A DNA stretch of 64,000 nt, from contig JACAEQ010000060.1 in assembly GCA_013388755.1 (NCBI GenBank), positions 60,576 to 124,575 on the forward strand, given 5' to 3'. Position numbers and translations under genes: made by a program. Of the stretch, positions 36,879 to 46,499 are shown in pieces (the first letter of the stretch is position 1; every line of letters starts with the position of its first letter). This DNA is from Chloroflexota bacterium (GTDB lineage Bacteria > Chloroflexota > Chloroflexia > Chloroflexales > Roseiflexaceae). A model generated the notes under the pieces. It was given only the letters and a program-made list of their open reading frames with translations. It searched no databases and had not been told where the DNA came from.

Positions 36879-37748
36879 ATGACAACACTGCAGTACGCCC
36901 GGCGTGTCGTGCCGGGGGCGAAGATCCGCTTGCGCGAGATTGACGCGGGTGCCGATGGTGGTCTGACCAGAGATGAGGGCCGTGCTCGCTTCGCAGAACT
37001 GAACGCGACCCTCGATGCCATGCAGGAGGAATTGTATGCGGCAGGAACCCACGCTCTGCTGTTGATCCTTCAGGGCATGGACACTGCTGGTAAAGATGGC
37101 GCCATTCGCAATGTGATGCTCAACCTGAATCCGCAGGGGTGCCACGTCGAGTCGTTCAAAGTGCCGACCGAGGAGGAACTGGCGCACGACTTCCTCTGGC
37201 GCGTGCACAAGGTTGTGCCACGCAAAGGCATGGTTGGCGTATTCAATCGTTCGCACTATGAAGATGTCCTCGTGGTGCGCGTCCATGAGCTCGTACCGGA
37301 AAAGGTGTGGCGGGCGCGCTATGATCAGATCAATCATTTCGAACGCCTGCTTGCCGATACGCGAACGGTGATAGTCAAGTGTTTCCTGCATATCAGCAAG
37401 GATGAGCAAAAAGAACGGTTACTCGCGCGCGAGCAGGACGTCGCTAAAGCCTGGAAACTGTCGGCGGGCGACTGGCGCGAACGCGAGCGCTGGGACGACT
37501 ACATGGCGGCCTATGAGGACGCGCTCAATCACTGTAGCACCGACTATGCGCCGTGGTACATCATTCCTGCGAACCGCAAGTGGTATCGTGACCTGGCGAT
37601 CAGCGAGGTGCTGGTCGAGACGCTGCGACCATACCGCGACGACTGGCGCGAGGCGCTGGAGAAGATGAGCCGCGCGCGCCTGGCTGAACTGGCTAAATTT
37701 CGCGCTGAACAGGGTGGCGGGTCGCCCACGCGAGCCGGCGCGGGCTGA
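36879..37748 (+). CDS. polyphosphate kinase 2 family protein
   Basis: This 289-residue PPK2-fold enzyme has Walker A LQGMDTAGKDG (about residues 63-73) and NVMLNLNPQGCHVESFK. GVFNRSHYEDVLVVRVH is the Walker B/lid region and SAGDWRERERWDDYMAAY follows. It ends with APWYIIPANRKWYRDLAIS. It transfers phosphate between polyphosphate and nucleoside mono- or diphosphates. The single-domain length suits a class I or III enzyme; the preferred nucleotide cannot be read from the sequence. The ATG is preceded by GGAGGCTGAGGG. Confidence 0.93.
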   Translation: MTTLQYARRVVPGAKIRLREIDAGADGGLTRDEGRARFAELNATLDAMQEELYAAGTHALLLILQGMDTAGKDGAIRNVMLNLNPQGCHVESFKVPTEEELAHDFLWRVHKVVPRKGMVGVFNRSHYEDVLVVRVHELVPEKVWRARYDQINHFERLLADTRTVIVKCFLHISKDEQKERLLAREQDVAKAWKLSAGDWRERERWDDYMAAYEDALNHCSTDYAPWYIIPANRKWYRDLAISEVLVETLRPYRDDWREALEKMSRARLAELAKFRAEQGGGSPTRAGAG

Positions 37749-38321
37749 TGTCAACAATCGGTGGCCGATAGCTGTACTGCTTTGCGAGTCTCGTGCACCC
37801 TGTATCCTCCGGGTCATTGCGCGCGTGGCGAAGCAATCCCCCATCAGAGAGAGGAGATGGCTTCCGCCACGCGTTGCTCGCTGCATGCGGTCGCTCGCGC
37901 TCCGCGCAAGGATCGTTCCGTGGGCGACGGTGCCTCAACACGATGAGGCAGTACAGATAAGGCTTTCCACACCACTTTTCACGTGTTTCGGGCCGCCGGC
38001 CCACAGCGATTCTGGTTGAATACTCTACTGCTGTACTGGTTCCAATACGTTTCAACTACGCCCGTCACCCCCCCACCCCGGCCCTCCCCCGCCGGGAGAG
38101 GGAGTCCGATTCCTCCCGCCAGCGGGGGGAGGTTGGGCGGGGGGCTGGGCGGTGCGTAACGCCTTAGTACCTATCCGAAAACCCATGGGCATGCTGTCAT
38201 TGCGAGGAGCGCAGCGTGGCTGAAGCAATCGACCGGCGCGAGAGGAGATTGCTTCGCTCGCGCTCGCCATGACATGGACCATCTGGTGTTCGGATAGGCT
38301 CTTATGTGAAAAGCATTGATA
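37749..38321. repeat. repeat-filled intergenic region (R1 fragment, inverted R2, full R1)
   Basis: About 570 bases without a gene. From left to right: an R1-like fragment at about 37812-37925 (GGTCATTGCGCGCGTGGCG, then AAGCAATCCCCCATC), an inverted R2 core at about 38036-38165 and a full-length R1 at 38170-38298. The left end of the R2 copy reads TTCCAATACGTTTCAA. Confidence 0.65.
38170..38298. repeat. dispersed repeat R1, full-length MITE-like copy
   Basis: The left end is CCTATCCGAAAACCCATGG; the right end, reverse-complemented, is CCTATCCGAACACCAGATGG. Together they form imperfect terminal inverted repeats of about 20 bases. The length is 129 bases. It sits downstream of the histidine kinase gene. 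Confidence 0.75.
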
Positions 38322-39755
38322 CTAGTTCTGCCTGTCGGTGGGGAGTGGCGTTGTAGGTTGTGCTGCACGCGTGCTGGCAGCCGCCGGTAGTGCGATGAAG
38401 AAACTCGTTCCTTTGCTGGTGACGCTCGTGGCCCAGACGCGCCCACCCTGCATCTCAGCCAGGCGTTGCACGATTGCCAGCCCCAGACCGCTACCGCCCG
38501 TCTCGCGCGCTCGCGCCCGGTCGGCTCGATAGAACCGGTCGAACACACGCGTCAGTTCCTCAGGTGGGATGCCCGGACCAGTATCGGCGACTTCGATGAC
38601 CACGTGGCCGTTCTGGCGCATATCACTGCGCGCCGCAATCCTGAGCGTCACATCGCCGCCGCGTGGCGTGTAGCGCAATGCATTCTCCACCAGGTTCCCC
38701 AGCATCTGCGTCAGCCGTTGCGGGTCGGCAGCAACCAGGAGCGGGCCATCACCGGTCGGTGGTTCACACCTGAGATTGATCCCCTGCTGGCGTGCGCGTG
38801 CCGAGGCGGCAGTGACGGCATGCTCAAGTGCCTCGCCGGCATCAACGGCGGCGATTGCCAGTGATAGCTGCCCGGCGTCAGCCAGTGAGAGCAGGCGCAG
38901 ATCATCAACCAGGCGAGTCAGGACCCGGACCTCTTCAGCCAGTGACGCGAGCACAGTGGGAGTGGGCTGTTCGATGCCATCCTCAATACTCTCGATTTGC
39001 AGCTGCAGCACGCTGAGCGGCGTGCGCAACTCGTGAGCGATGTCGGCGACGAGCTGGCGGCGCAGCTGCTGCTGATGTTCGAGATCGGCAGCCATCGTGT
39101 TGAACGCCGTTGCAAGCTCCGCCAGTTCGGCATCAGGCGGCGGTGGCAGTGGATCGTGGCGTTCGCCCGCCGCCAGGCGGCGTGCTGCGCTGGTGAGGTG
39201 CCGCAACGGTCGCGTGAGGCGCGTTGCAATCAGCACCCCGACGACAAGGGCAACCGTGCCGGCCAGCAGGCTGCCAGCGATCATGCTGAGATACACGCGC
39301 GCCAGAAAGTCGCGTTCGTACTGGCTCAGATCCTGGGTATCGCTGACCGGTGCAAGAACATAGGCGATGATCCGCCCGTCGGCGGTGCGCACCGGCGTGG
39401 CCTGTTCGCGCAGGAACGGCAGCAGAATGCGCCCACGCAACGACAGGACGCCCTCGCGCGTATCGAAGATGACGCGCCAGTTGGGATTGGCAAGCACGAT
39501 ACGCCGGGGGGGCGCCCCCCCCTGGTCGAGGATATGCTGCTGGATTACCGCCGGAGCATCGGCAAGGTTGCCGTTGGCATCGTAGTAGTCACCCAGTGCC
39601 TGGGCGATATCGCGCGCCTGGTTGCGCCCACGTTCGGAGGCCAGCCGGTCGAAGCCGCGCTGGATCAAGATCGTTGCCAGCGCCGTGACCGTCATCACGG
39701 CGATCAATGCGATCAGGGTGTGCGTCAGGGTCAGACGTGAGCGAAGGGTGTGCAT
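38322..39755 (-). CDS. sensor histidine kinase
   Basis: This 477-residue protein has two transmembrane helices (about 12-32 and 157-178) bounding a short extracytoplasmic sensor. A HAMP domain (about 180-230), HisKA (DIAHELRTPLSVLQ with H241) and a complete HATPase_c follow: NLVENALRYTPRGG, EVADTGPGIPPEEL, GGSGLGLAIVQRL. It pairs with the OmpR-type regulator nine bases upstream. The stop codon lies in an R2-like end (GATACTAGTTC), so the last residues may be repeat-derived. Confidence 0.95.
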   Translation of the reverse strand: MHTLRSRLTLTHTLIALIAVMTVTALATILIQRGFDRLASERGRNQARDIAQALGDYYDANGNLADAPAVIQQHILDQGGAPPRRIVLANPNWRVIFDTREGVLSLRGRILLPFLREQATPVRTADGRIIAYVLAPVSDTQDLSQYERDFLARVYLSMIAGSLLAGTVALVVGVLIATRLTRPLRHLTSAARRLAAGERHDPLPPPPDAELAELATAFNTMAADLEHQQQLRRQLVADIAHELRTPLSVLQLQIESIEDGIEQPTPTVLASLAEEVRVLTRLVDDLRLLSLADAGQLSLAIAAVDAGEALEHAVTAASARARQQGINLRCEPPTGDGPLLVAADPQRLTQMLGNLVENALRYTPRGGDVTLRIAARSDMRQNGHVVIEVADTGPGIPPEELTRVFDRFYRADRARARETGGSGLGLAIVQRLAEMQGGRVWATSVTSKGTSFFIALPAAASTRAAQPTTPLPTDRQN

Positions 39756-39764
39756 GCGTGTGGA

Positions 39765-40448
<684 letters not shown>

Positions 40449-40888
40449 CACGCCTCCTTTCTGTCTGATTGTATGCAGCAGATGTGAAGAATCTGTGGAT
40501 GCGCGGCCACTCACCGCTCTCTACGGCGGTGAGCGGCAACCGTGACCCGTGGCCGCGCCTCCGTTCCCGCTCGCCGTGCGCCGCCCCACCAGGGTGCACG
40601 GTTCTGGCGCGTTGCCATCATTATACGATGCGAACGTTCGCCAGACGTGCGATCAAACTGCAATACCTTGCACATGACGCACCGCACAGCCCCCCTCCTG
40701 ACTTCGCAATGCAAGACGCATTCGCGCGAGACGAGCATTGTTCTGCCGCCGAAACGATGGACAGCTGCCATGGCGGATCGTCTCTGGAGAGCCTGCGCGA
40801 GCCGCACTGCCCTGTTCGCGCCAGCATGCAAGGCAGCACGCGATACGCGCTTGCCAGCCGCTTGCGCCTGTGCTACCATCGCTCCGTT
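40449..40888. other. intergenic region with a hairpin and an R2-like fragment
   Basis: About 440 bases between the response regulator and maf. It contains a perfect 8-bp hairpin (CTCACCGC 40510-40517, GCGGTGAG 40526-40533) and a partial R2 match around 40655-40700 (CAATACCTTGCACATGACG, then CACCGCACAGCCCCC). No ribosome-binding site with a credible ORF is seen. Confidence 0.45.
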
Positions 40889-41611
40889 ATGACGACATTC
40901 GATCACGCTGCAACCGGTATCCCGCTGGCGCTTGCTTCCGCTTCACCGCGCCGGCGTGAGTTGCTAGGCTATCTCGGCGTCTCCTTTCGCATTGTTGTAA
41001 CCGATGCGGAAGAGCACGACAGCGCCCCGCCGCCGTCAATCATCGCTCTGTTGCCGCCGCTGGCGCTGCCGTTGTTCGACCACCCGACGCTGCGCGCCTG
41101 GCGCAAGGCAAGCGCGGCTTGCACGGCGGCGCCGGGGAGTGTTATCATCGGTGCGGATACGATCGTCGTTCTCGACGGCAGGGTGCTCAATAAGCCGGTC
41201 GATCCTGAGGATGCACGCCGGATGTTGTGCAACCTGTCGGGCAGGACGCATACCGTGTATACTGGCCTGGCGGTCATCGATCCGCGGCGTACCTCCACAC
41301 GACCGCTGTTCGATCTGGTGGCCAGTGAGGTCACGGTGGCGGAGTTGAGTTGTTCCGAGATTGATGCCTATGTGGCGACCGGTGAACCGCTCGACAAGGC
41401 CGGTGCCTATGGTATCCAGGGATTGGGTGGCAGGCTGGTGCGCCTGGTGAGCGGCAGTTACACCTGCGTTGTTGGTTTGCCGCTGGTTGAAACGCATCGT
41501 TTGCTCTGCTCCGCCGGTGTTACTGGTTTGCGCGACCCGGTCGACAGCTACCGGCGCTGGCTGATCGACCAGGGAAAGGAGCCGCTACCGTGCCCCCCCA
41601 CGCTTCCGTAA
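40889..41611 (+). CDS. maf: Maf-family nucleoside triphosphate pyrophosphatase
   Basis: This 240-residue protein hydrolyses non-canonical or excess nucleoside triphosphates (typically dTTP/UTP) to the monophosphate. Family motifs: LALASASPRRRELL, VIIGADTIVVLDGRVLNKP, GRTHTVYTGLAVID, YVATGEPLDKAGAYGIQGLGG. It is slightly longer than usual because of an insertion near residues 45-65. The start is the only ATG before SASPRR. The 3' end overlaps the next gene by 22 bases. Confidence 0.92.
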   Translation: MTTFDHAATGIPLALASASPRRRELLGYLGVSFRIVVTDAEEHDSAPPPSIIALLPPLALPLFDHPTLRAWRKASAACTAAPGSVIIGADTIVVLDGRVLNKPVDPEDARRMLCNLSGRTHTVYTGLAVIDPRRTSTRPLFDLVASEVTVAELSCSEIDAYVATGEPLDKAGAYGIQGLGGRLVRLVSGSYTCVVGLPLVETHRLLCSAGVTGLRDPVDSYRRWLIDQGKEPLPCPPTLP

Positions 41612-42342
41612 AGTTGCTGATTGTTGATGATCATCCGCTGTTTCGCCAGGGAGTGCGCGCAGCGCTCTCAACCTACGATGAGATTACCATTGTGGGTGAG
41701 GCGTCGTCTGGCGAGGAAGCGCTGGCCTGGATGAATGCCGCGCCGCCGAACCAGGAACCGAACGCTGCGCTGATCGATCTGAATCTTCCCGGCATGAATG
41801 GCCTGGAACTGACGCGTCAGTTGCGCCACCAGTATCCCGGTACCGGGATCGTGGTGTTGAGTGTCTACGAGAGTGATGATCAGGCATTCAACGCGTTGCG
41901 TGCCGGCGCGTCGGCCTACCGTTCAAAGGAAGTGAATCCCAGGGAGCTGGCCGATGTCCTGCGGCGCGTGGCGCGCGGCGAATACGTCATCAATGATGTC
42001 GTCCTCGATGAACCGAAAGTCGCCAGCCGGGTGCTCTCGCAGTTCCGCAGTCTGCCGCAAGATGTGGCCACGTTGCCTGATAGCGATTTTCCGCTGTTCA
42101 CGCCGCTCAGCGATCGCGAAATCGAGGTGCTGGAACGGATTGCTGCTGGCGGCAGCAATCGCGAGATCGCCGAGGCGCTGCGTATCAGTACGCAGACCGT
42201 GAAGAACCATATCTCGTCAATCCTGCGCAAGCTCTCGCTGAACGATCGAACCCAGGCAGTGCTCTATGCGCTGCGTCGCGGCTGGATCGAGACGCCGGAG
42301 ACCATTCGCGGGGGGCCGCCATTGCCGGAGGATGATGCGTAG
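41590..42342 (+). CDS. NarL/FixJ-family response regulator
   Basis: This 250-residue protein has a receiver domain (about 8-125: LLIVDDHPLFRQGV, phosphoacceptor Asp in ALIDLNLPGMNGLEL, then VVLSVYESDDQAF and GASAYRSKEV with the conserved Lys). A LuxR-type HTH (about 172-235) follows: LSDREIEVLERIAAGGSNREIAEAL, with the recognition helix in STQTVKNHISSILRKL. The start is a GTG overlapping the end of maf by 22 bases, so translation is coupled. No partner kinase is adjacent. Confidence 0.93.
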   Translation: MPPHASVKLLIVDDHPLFRQGVRAALSTYDEITIVGEASSGEEALAWMNAAPPNQEPNAALIDLNLPGMNGLELTRQLRHQYPGTGIVVLSVYESDDQAFNALRAGASAYRSKEVNPRELADVLRRVARGEYVINDVVLDEPKVASRVLSQFRSLPQDVATLPDSDFPLFTPLSDREIEVLERIAAGGSNREIAEALRISTQTVKNHISSILRKLSLNDRTQAVLYALRRGWIETPETIRGGPPLPEDDA

Positions 42343-42395
42343 TCGCACCAGCAATGTGCAGCTGTACGCGCCAGCGTGCGCCATTCCCACTCTGG

Positions 42396-42404
42396 TGGTA
42401 TACT
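42396..42404 (+). promoter_or_regulatory. extended -10 just before the lipid kinase start, leaderless candidate
   Basis: TGGTATACT ends eight bases before the ATG at 42412. A transcript starting 7-8 bases after this element would begin at the ATG. No ribosome-binding site is seen. Confidence 0.45.
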
Positions 42405-42411
42405 CGCCATC

Positions 42412-43485
42412 ATGGAAGATGAACTCCCCACCGAAGCTCGCGCCCTGATCGTGCTGAATCCGCTGGCCGGGCAGGCTGCCGCCTTGCAGCAGAATGTGCA
42501 GGCGGCGCGCGCCGTCTGGCTGGCGCATGGCTGGTCGGTTGACGTCAAGATGACAGGCAGCCCCGGCGATGGTGCGCGCCTCGCGCGCGAAGCGGCGGCG
42601 CTCGGGTATGATGTTGTGGCCGCAGCGGGCGGCGACGGCACAATCAACGAAGTGGTCAACGGCCTTGCCGGTACGCATACGGCGCTGGCTGCACTGCCGA
42701 TCGGCACGGTCAATGTCTGGGCGCGAGAACTGGGGTTTCCACTTGAACCACGCGCCGCTGCCGAAGCGTTGTTACGCGCCCGGGTCCGGCGCATTGATCT
42801 GGGCCGCGCCAACGATCGCTACTTCCTGCTGATGGCCGGCATCGGCTTCGATGCAGCCGTCGTCAACGAGGTGCGCAGCGATGAGAAGCGACGCCTTGGC
42901 GCGCTGGCCTATGCGTTGCGCGCATTTGACCTGGCATGGCGCTATCGCGGGCGGCGCGCACGTATCTCGCTCGATGGGCGCGTTGTGCGTGGCCGCGTGT
43001 TGCTGGTCGTCATCGGCAATAGCCAGCTCTATGGTGGGATCTTCAAGATTACTGCGCGCGCCTGCATTGACGACGGTATGCTCGATGTCTGTGTCATCAA
43101 GGGTGAGAGTCTGGCCAGTGCACCGTTGCGCATGCTATCGATCCTGCGCCAGCGCTATAACCTTGATCCACGGATCGAGTACCACCGCGCGCGCGTGGTA
43201 CGTGTTGAGGCGCGCGGCGCTCTGCCAGTGCAGGTTGATGGCGATCAGGCCGGCGTGACCCCGATGACGTTCGCCGTGGTTCCCGGAGCGTTACGCGCGC
43301 TGTTGCCGTCCACGCTGCCCGCCGACGATCTGCTGCGCAATGGCCTGCCCCAGCGTCGCCGGATGTGGCAGCGCGCGATCGCCTGGGCCATTCGGCGTAT
43401 GACGAGCCGTACCAGCCCGTTGCATGCTGAGCGATCCTCGGATCAAACCCTTCGCCCGGTAGAGGACTCGACTGTTCATACGTAG
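42412..43485 (+). CDS. diacylglycerol/sphingolipid kinase-like protein (YegS family)
   Basis: This 357-residue protein has the DAGK catalytic signature LIVLNPLAG near the N-terminus and AAGGDGTINEVVNGLAG (about residues 70-86). LPIGTVNVWARELGFPL follows at the ATP site. The C-terminal beta-rich domain contains MAGIGFDAAVV and a final VQVDGDQ. Such enzymes phosphorylate lipids such as diacylglycerol at the membrane. The next gene starts within or just after the stop codon (taGTGATG), followed by a glycosyltransferase, so a lipid or glycolipid pathway is plausible. No ribosome-binding site precedes the ATG. Confidence 0.9.
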   Translation: MEDELPTEARALIVLNPLAGQAAALQQNVQAARAVWLAHGWSVDVKMTGSPGDGARLAREAAALGYDVVAAAGGDGTINEVVNGLAGTHTALAALPIGTVNVWARELGFPLEPRAAAEALLRARVRRIDLGRANDRYFLLMAGIGFDAAVVNEVRSDEKRRLGALAYALRAFDLAWRYRGRRARISLDGRVVRGRVLLVVIGNSQLYGGIFKITARACIDDGMLDVCVIKGESLASAPLRMLSILRQRYNLDPRIEYHRARVVRVEARGALPVQVDGDQAGVTPMTFAVVPGALRALLPSTLPADDLLRNGLPQRRRMWQRAIAWAIRRMTSRTSPLHAERSSDQTLRPVEDSTVHT

Positions 43486-43487
43486 TG

Positions 43488-44537
43488 ATGCATAGACGCC
43501 TTCTCTGGCTATTGCTGTTCTTCCTGACCGCGTGTGCCGGACCGCTCCCCCAGGCTGCCGCGCCAACCGCGCCACCGGCGTTGCTCCCGGTGACCCCGGC
43601 ACCAACGCAACCATCGGGCCTCGCGCCCACGGTGGTCGCGGCGGGTGCGCGTCTCCCCGGGCGATTACTCTTTGTGCGTGACAGGAATGTGTGGATGTGG
43701 CAGGACCAGACCGGCACGCAGTTGACGGATGACGGCGATACGCGCCACCCCGCCTGGTCGCCGGATGGGACGCAGATTGTAGTTGTGCAGCGTGGCCAGA
43801 GCTATAGTGACCTGGTGTTGTTGCCGGCAGCGGGAGGCGAACCACAGCGCCTTACTGATAATGGCTCGCGCCAGCCGCCCAACAGCTTCGAGCGAATTTA
43901 CGACACTGTGTGGGCGTTTTACCCCGCTTTCGCGCCCGATGGCCGGACGATTGCATTTGCCTCGCAGTACGGCCCACCCTATGGTTCGCCCGCCGTTGAC
44001 TACCACCTGGCGCTGTTCCTGATGCCAGCACAGGCAGGAGGGGACCGCCGGTTGATCTATGCCGACGAGACCGGGCATGTCGGGCGGCCGGTCTATGCCC
44101 CGGATGGCTCGGCGATCGTCTTTGCGTTTGGCCCGGCAGGGGCTGGCACACCGCGGCTGCTCCGTTACGATCTGGCGAGCGACACGGTGGCGCCACAACC
44201 CGGCGCACCCGAGCAAAGCTATGATCCGGCATTCTCGCCGGACGGGCGCTGGCTGGCGTTTGCAGTTCGTGATGGCGGGCGCACCGACATTTTCGCCGTT
44301 CCGTCAGGCGGTGGTTCGATGACGCGCCTGAGCAGCCTGGGTACAGCGCGCGCGCCGGCATTCTCGCCCGATGGCCGTCTGCTTGCCTTTCTGGCCATTG
44401 CACCCGGTGAGATCGGGTTTGACCTGTGGGTTGCCGATGTACGGAGTGATCGTGACGGCATTCAGGTCACAGCGCCGCGCCAGGTGAGCATGGGGTTGCG
44501 CGCCGATGCCGACTCAGGGCTTGCGTGGGGCAGGTAG
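43488..44537 (+). CDS. lipoprotein with TolB-like WD40/PD40 beta-propeller
   Basis: This 349-residue protein begins with a lipoprotein signal (LLLFFLTAC) and a Pro/Ala-rich linker. About six propeller blades with the PD40 pattern follow: HPAWSPDGTQIVVV, YPAFAPDGRTIAFAS, RPVYAPDGSAIVFAF, DPAFSPDGRWLAFAV, APAFSPDGRLLAFL. It should be anchored on the outer face of the membrane and bind a protein or polymer. A GTG one codon upstream, overlapping the previous stop, is an alternative start. It lies between a lipid kinase and a glycosyltransferase gene with no gaps. Confidence 0.88.
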   Translation: MHRRLLWLLLFFLTACAGPLPQAAAPTAPPALLPVTPAPTQPSGLAPTVVAAGARLPGRLLFVRDRNVWMWQDQTGTQLTDDGDTRHPAWSPDGTQIVVVQRGQSYSDLVLLPAAGGEPQRLTDNGSRQPPNSFERIYDTVWAFYPAFAPDGRTIAFASQYGPPYGSPAVDYHLALFLMPAQAGGDRRLIYADETGHVGRPVYAPDGSAIVFAFGPAGAGTPRLLRYDLASDTVAPQPGAPEQSYDPAFSPDGRWLAFAVRDGGRTDIFAVPSGGGSMTRLSSLGTARAPAFSPDGRLLAFLAIAPGEIGFDLWVADVRSDRDGIQVTAPRQVSMGLRADADSGLAWGR

Positions 44538-45796
44538 TGCACGTTCTCCATGTCGTTCAACTCTACCACCCGGTCGCGTCGGGTGCGGGGCGTTACTTTC
44601 GCGAGATTGGCGAGCGACTGGCTGCCGAGGGGCATCGCGTCACCGTGTTGACGACCGATGCGTACGATCTGGAACATTTCTGGATGGCCGGGCGACGACG
44701 CGTCGAATGTCCGGCGGAGGTGCTGAATCGTGTGGCGATCGTGCGGTTGCCGGTACGCCGGCTACCGGGGCCGGCACTTCTCTACCCTGTGCTGCGCCGC
44801 CTGATGGTCGAGGCTGGTCGTATTCCTCGTTCAACGTTGTTATTGCGCCGCCTTGCAACAGTAACGCCGCGCCTGCCCGGCATGGAGGCGTTTCTGGCGC
44901 ACCACGGGCCATTCGATCTGCTGCACGCCACGAATATTACCCTCGATTTCGCGATCCTGCCCGCCCATGCTTACGCGAAACGGCATCGTATCCCCTTCTT
45001 CTGCACGCCGTTCGTTCACCTTGGCGAGCCAGGGAATGACGCAATCGTGCGCTATTACAGCATGCCGCACCAGATCGATGTGCTGCGGCACAGCGACCGC
45101 ATCATTACAATGACAGGCCTCGAGCGTGATTTTCTGGCGGCGCGTGGCGTGGCGCGTGAACGGCTGCGGGTGGTTGGCGCTGGTGTCACCCCGGCAGAGA
45201 TCCTGGGTGGAGATGGCGCACGTTTTCGTGCCGAGGAGCATGTTCCCGGGCCACTGGTGTTGTACATTGGCGCGCTGGCGCGCGATAAAGGCGTGATCCA
45301 CCTGGTCGAAGCCATGCAGCGGTTGTGGGCAGCGGGAGAACGGGCAACGCTCGTGCTCATTGGCGCGCCGCTGGCCCATTTCAATGCATTCTACGCGCGC
45401 CTGCCGCAGCGTGACCGGGAGCGCATCCGCTTGCTGCCCTACGCGTCCGACCGGGTGAAACACGACGCGCTGGCAGCAGCCGACGTGCTGGCGCTGCCGT
45501 CGCGCACCGACTCGTTTGGGATTGTCTTTCTGGAAGCGTGGTGCTATGGCGTGCCGGTGATCGGCGCGCGTGCGGGCGGCATCCCCGACGTTGTTTCCGA
45601 CGGTCGTGATGGGCTGCTGGTTGATTTCGGCGATGTGGCCGGGCTTGCGCGGGCGCTTGGCGAGTTGCTCGCCGACCGCGACAGAGCGCGGCGCCTGGGA
45701 GCGGTGGGGCGCGAGAAAGTGTTGCGTGATCTCAACTGGGACCAGGTCTATGCGCGGGCGCGCGCCGTGTACGCTGAGGTGGGCGCCATCTTGTAG
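44537..45796 (+). CDS. GT4-family glycosyltransferase
   Basis: This 419-residue protein has a GT-B fold. The N-terminal acceptor domain opens with HVLHVVQLYHPVASGAGRYF. The donor domain shows GPLVLYIGALARDKGVIHLVEA, AAADVLALPSRTDSFGIVFLEAW (the E-x7-E motif region is FGIVFLEAW), YGVPVIGARAGGIPDVV and DGRDGLLVDFGD. The GTG overlapping the upstream stop (taGTG) and preceded by GGGGCAGG is chosen; a GTG at 44525 is the alternative. The donor and acceptor are unknown. It probably works with the upstream lipid kinase and lipoprotein. Confidence 0.92.
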   Translation: MHVLHVVQLYHPVASGAGRYFREIGERLAAEGHRVTVLTTDAYDLEHFWMAGRRRVECPAEVLNRVAIVRLPVRRLPGPALLYPVLRRLMVEAGRIPRSTLLLRRLATVTPRLPGMEAFLAHHGPFDLLHATNITLDFAILPAHAYAKRHRIPFFCTPFVHLGEPGNDAIVRYYSMPHQIDVLRHSDRIITMTGLERDFLAARGVARERLRVVGAGVTPAEILGGDGARFRAEEHVPGPLVLYIGALARDKGVIHLVEAMQRLWAAGERATLVLIGAPLAHFNAFYARLPQRDRERIRLLPYASDRVKHDALAAADVLALPSRTDSFGIVFLEAWCYGVPVIGARAGGIPDVVSDGRDGLLVDFGDVAGLARALGELLADRDRARRLGAVGREKVLRDLNWDQVYARARAVYAEVGAIL

Positions 45797-45945
45797 CTCC
45801 AGCAATCCGGCGGCACACCCGCAACGCGATAACGCGGACCCCACATGTTCCAGCCCGTGGCAGCGTGATATGAATCAAGGTGATACGGTGCGATGGCTTC
45901 GCCCACCGCACCGCACCACTCTGCCGAAGGCAGGAAGGCCCGGTA

Positions 45946-46389
45946 TCAGTAGCCGACCTGTGTGCCGCTCTTGCTCCAGGTGCCGCTCTCGTTCGCTGTC
46001 TCGTACGTGCCCGCACCGTAGAGCGTGGCGGTGCCGCTGCCTTCTGCGCGCAGGATGATGGCGCCGCCAACCACGGAGATCTGCATGTCCTCGCCGATCA
46101 GCGTGATTGCGCCGGTGTAACCGGTCAGGCGAACCGTGCCATCGCGCAGAAGTGTACGGCGGCCCTTCCCTTCCGCCAGGATCTGCTCGGCGCCTTTCAC
46201 CCACACCGTACCGGCGCCACGCGCAATGTACACCATTCCATCACCGGCCAGTTTCGCCGTGCCGGCGCCCTGCGCCTTCAGTGTTCCCGTGCCGCTCACC
46301 TCCGCCGCCAGCGCCGCGCCCGCAGGCGCGATCAGCGCCGCCACCAGCCCCAGCGCCAGCAAGGCGCGCAACCAGTTCTTCCAGTGCAT
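45946..46389 (-). CDS. secreted small protein with Gly-Thr/Ala-rich short strands
   Basis: This 147-residue protein has a clear signal peptide (about residues 1-28, ending AALAAEV). The mature part is built from repeating short segments of the form GxGTxxLxGxG (SGTGTLKAQGAGTAKLAG, ARGAGTVWVKGAE, EGSGTATLYGAGTYE), suggesting a small beta-solenoid or beta-sandwich at the cell surface. The ATG is preceded by AAAGGAG. I do not recognise a family with certainty. It stands alone, convergent to the glycosyltransferase gene. Confidence 0.65.
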   Translation of the reverse strand: MHWKNWLRALLALGLVAALIAPAGAALAAEVSGTGTLKAQGAGTAKLAGDGMVYIARGAGTVWVKGAEQILAEGKGRRTLLRDGTVRLTGYTGAITLIGEDMQISVVGGAIILRAEGSGTATLYGAGTYETANESGTWSKSGTQVGY

Positions 46390-46499
46390 TGTCGGTCTCC
46401 TTTGTTGTGCGCCGGTCACCCGGCATCATTCATACGTCCCGACCGTAGAGTAACGGCAGGATGTGGAGGACCGATGAAGAACCGGAGAAGATTCGACGA

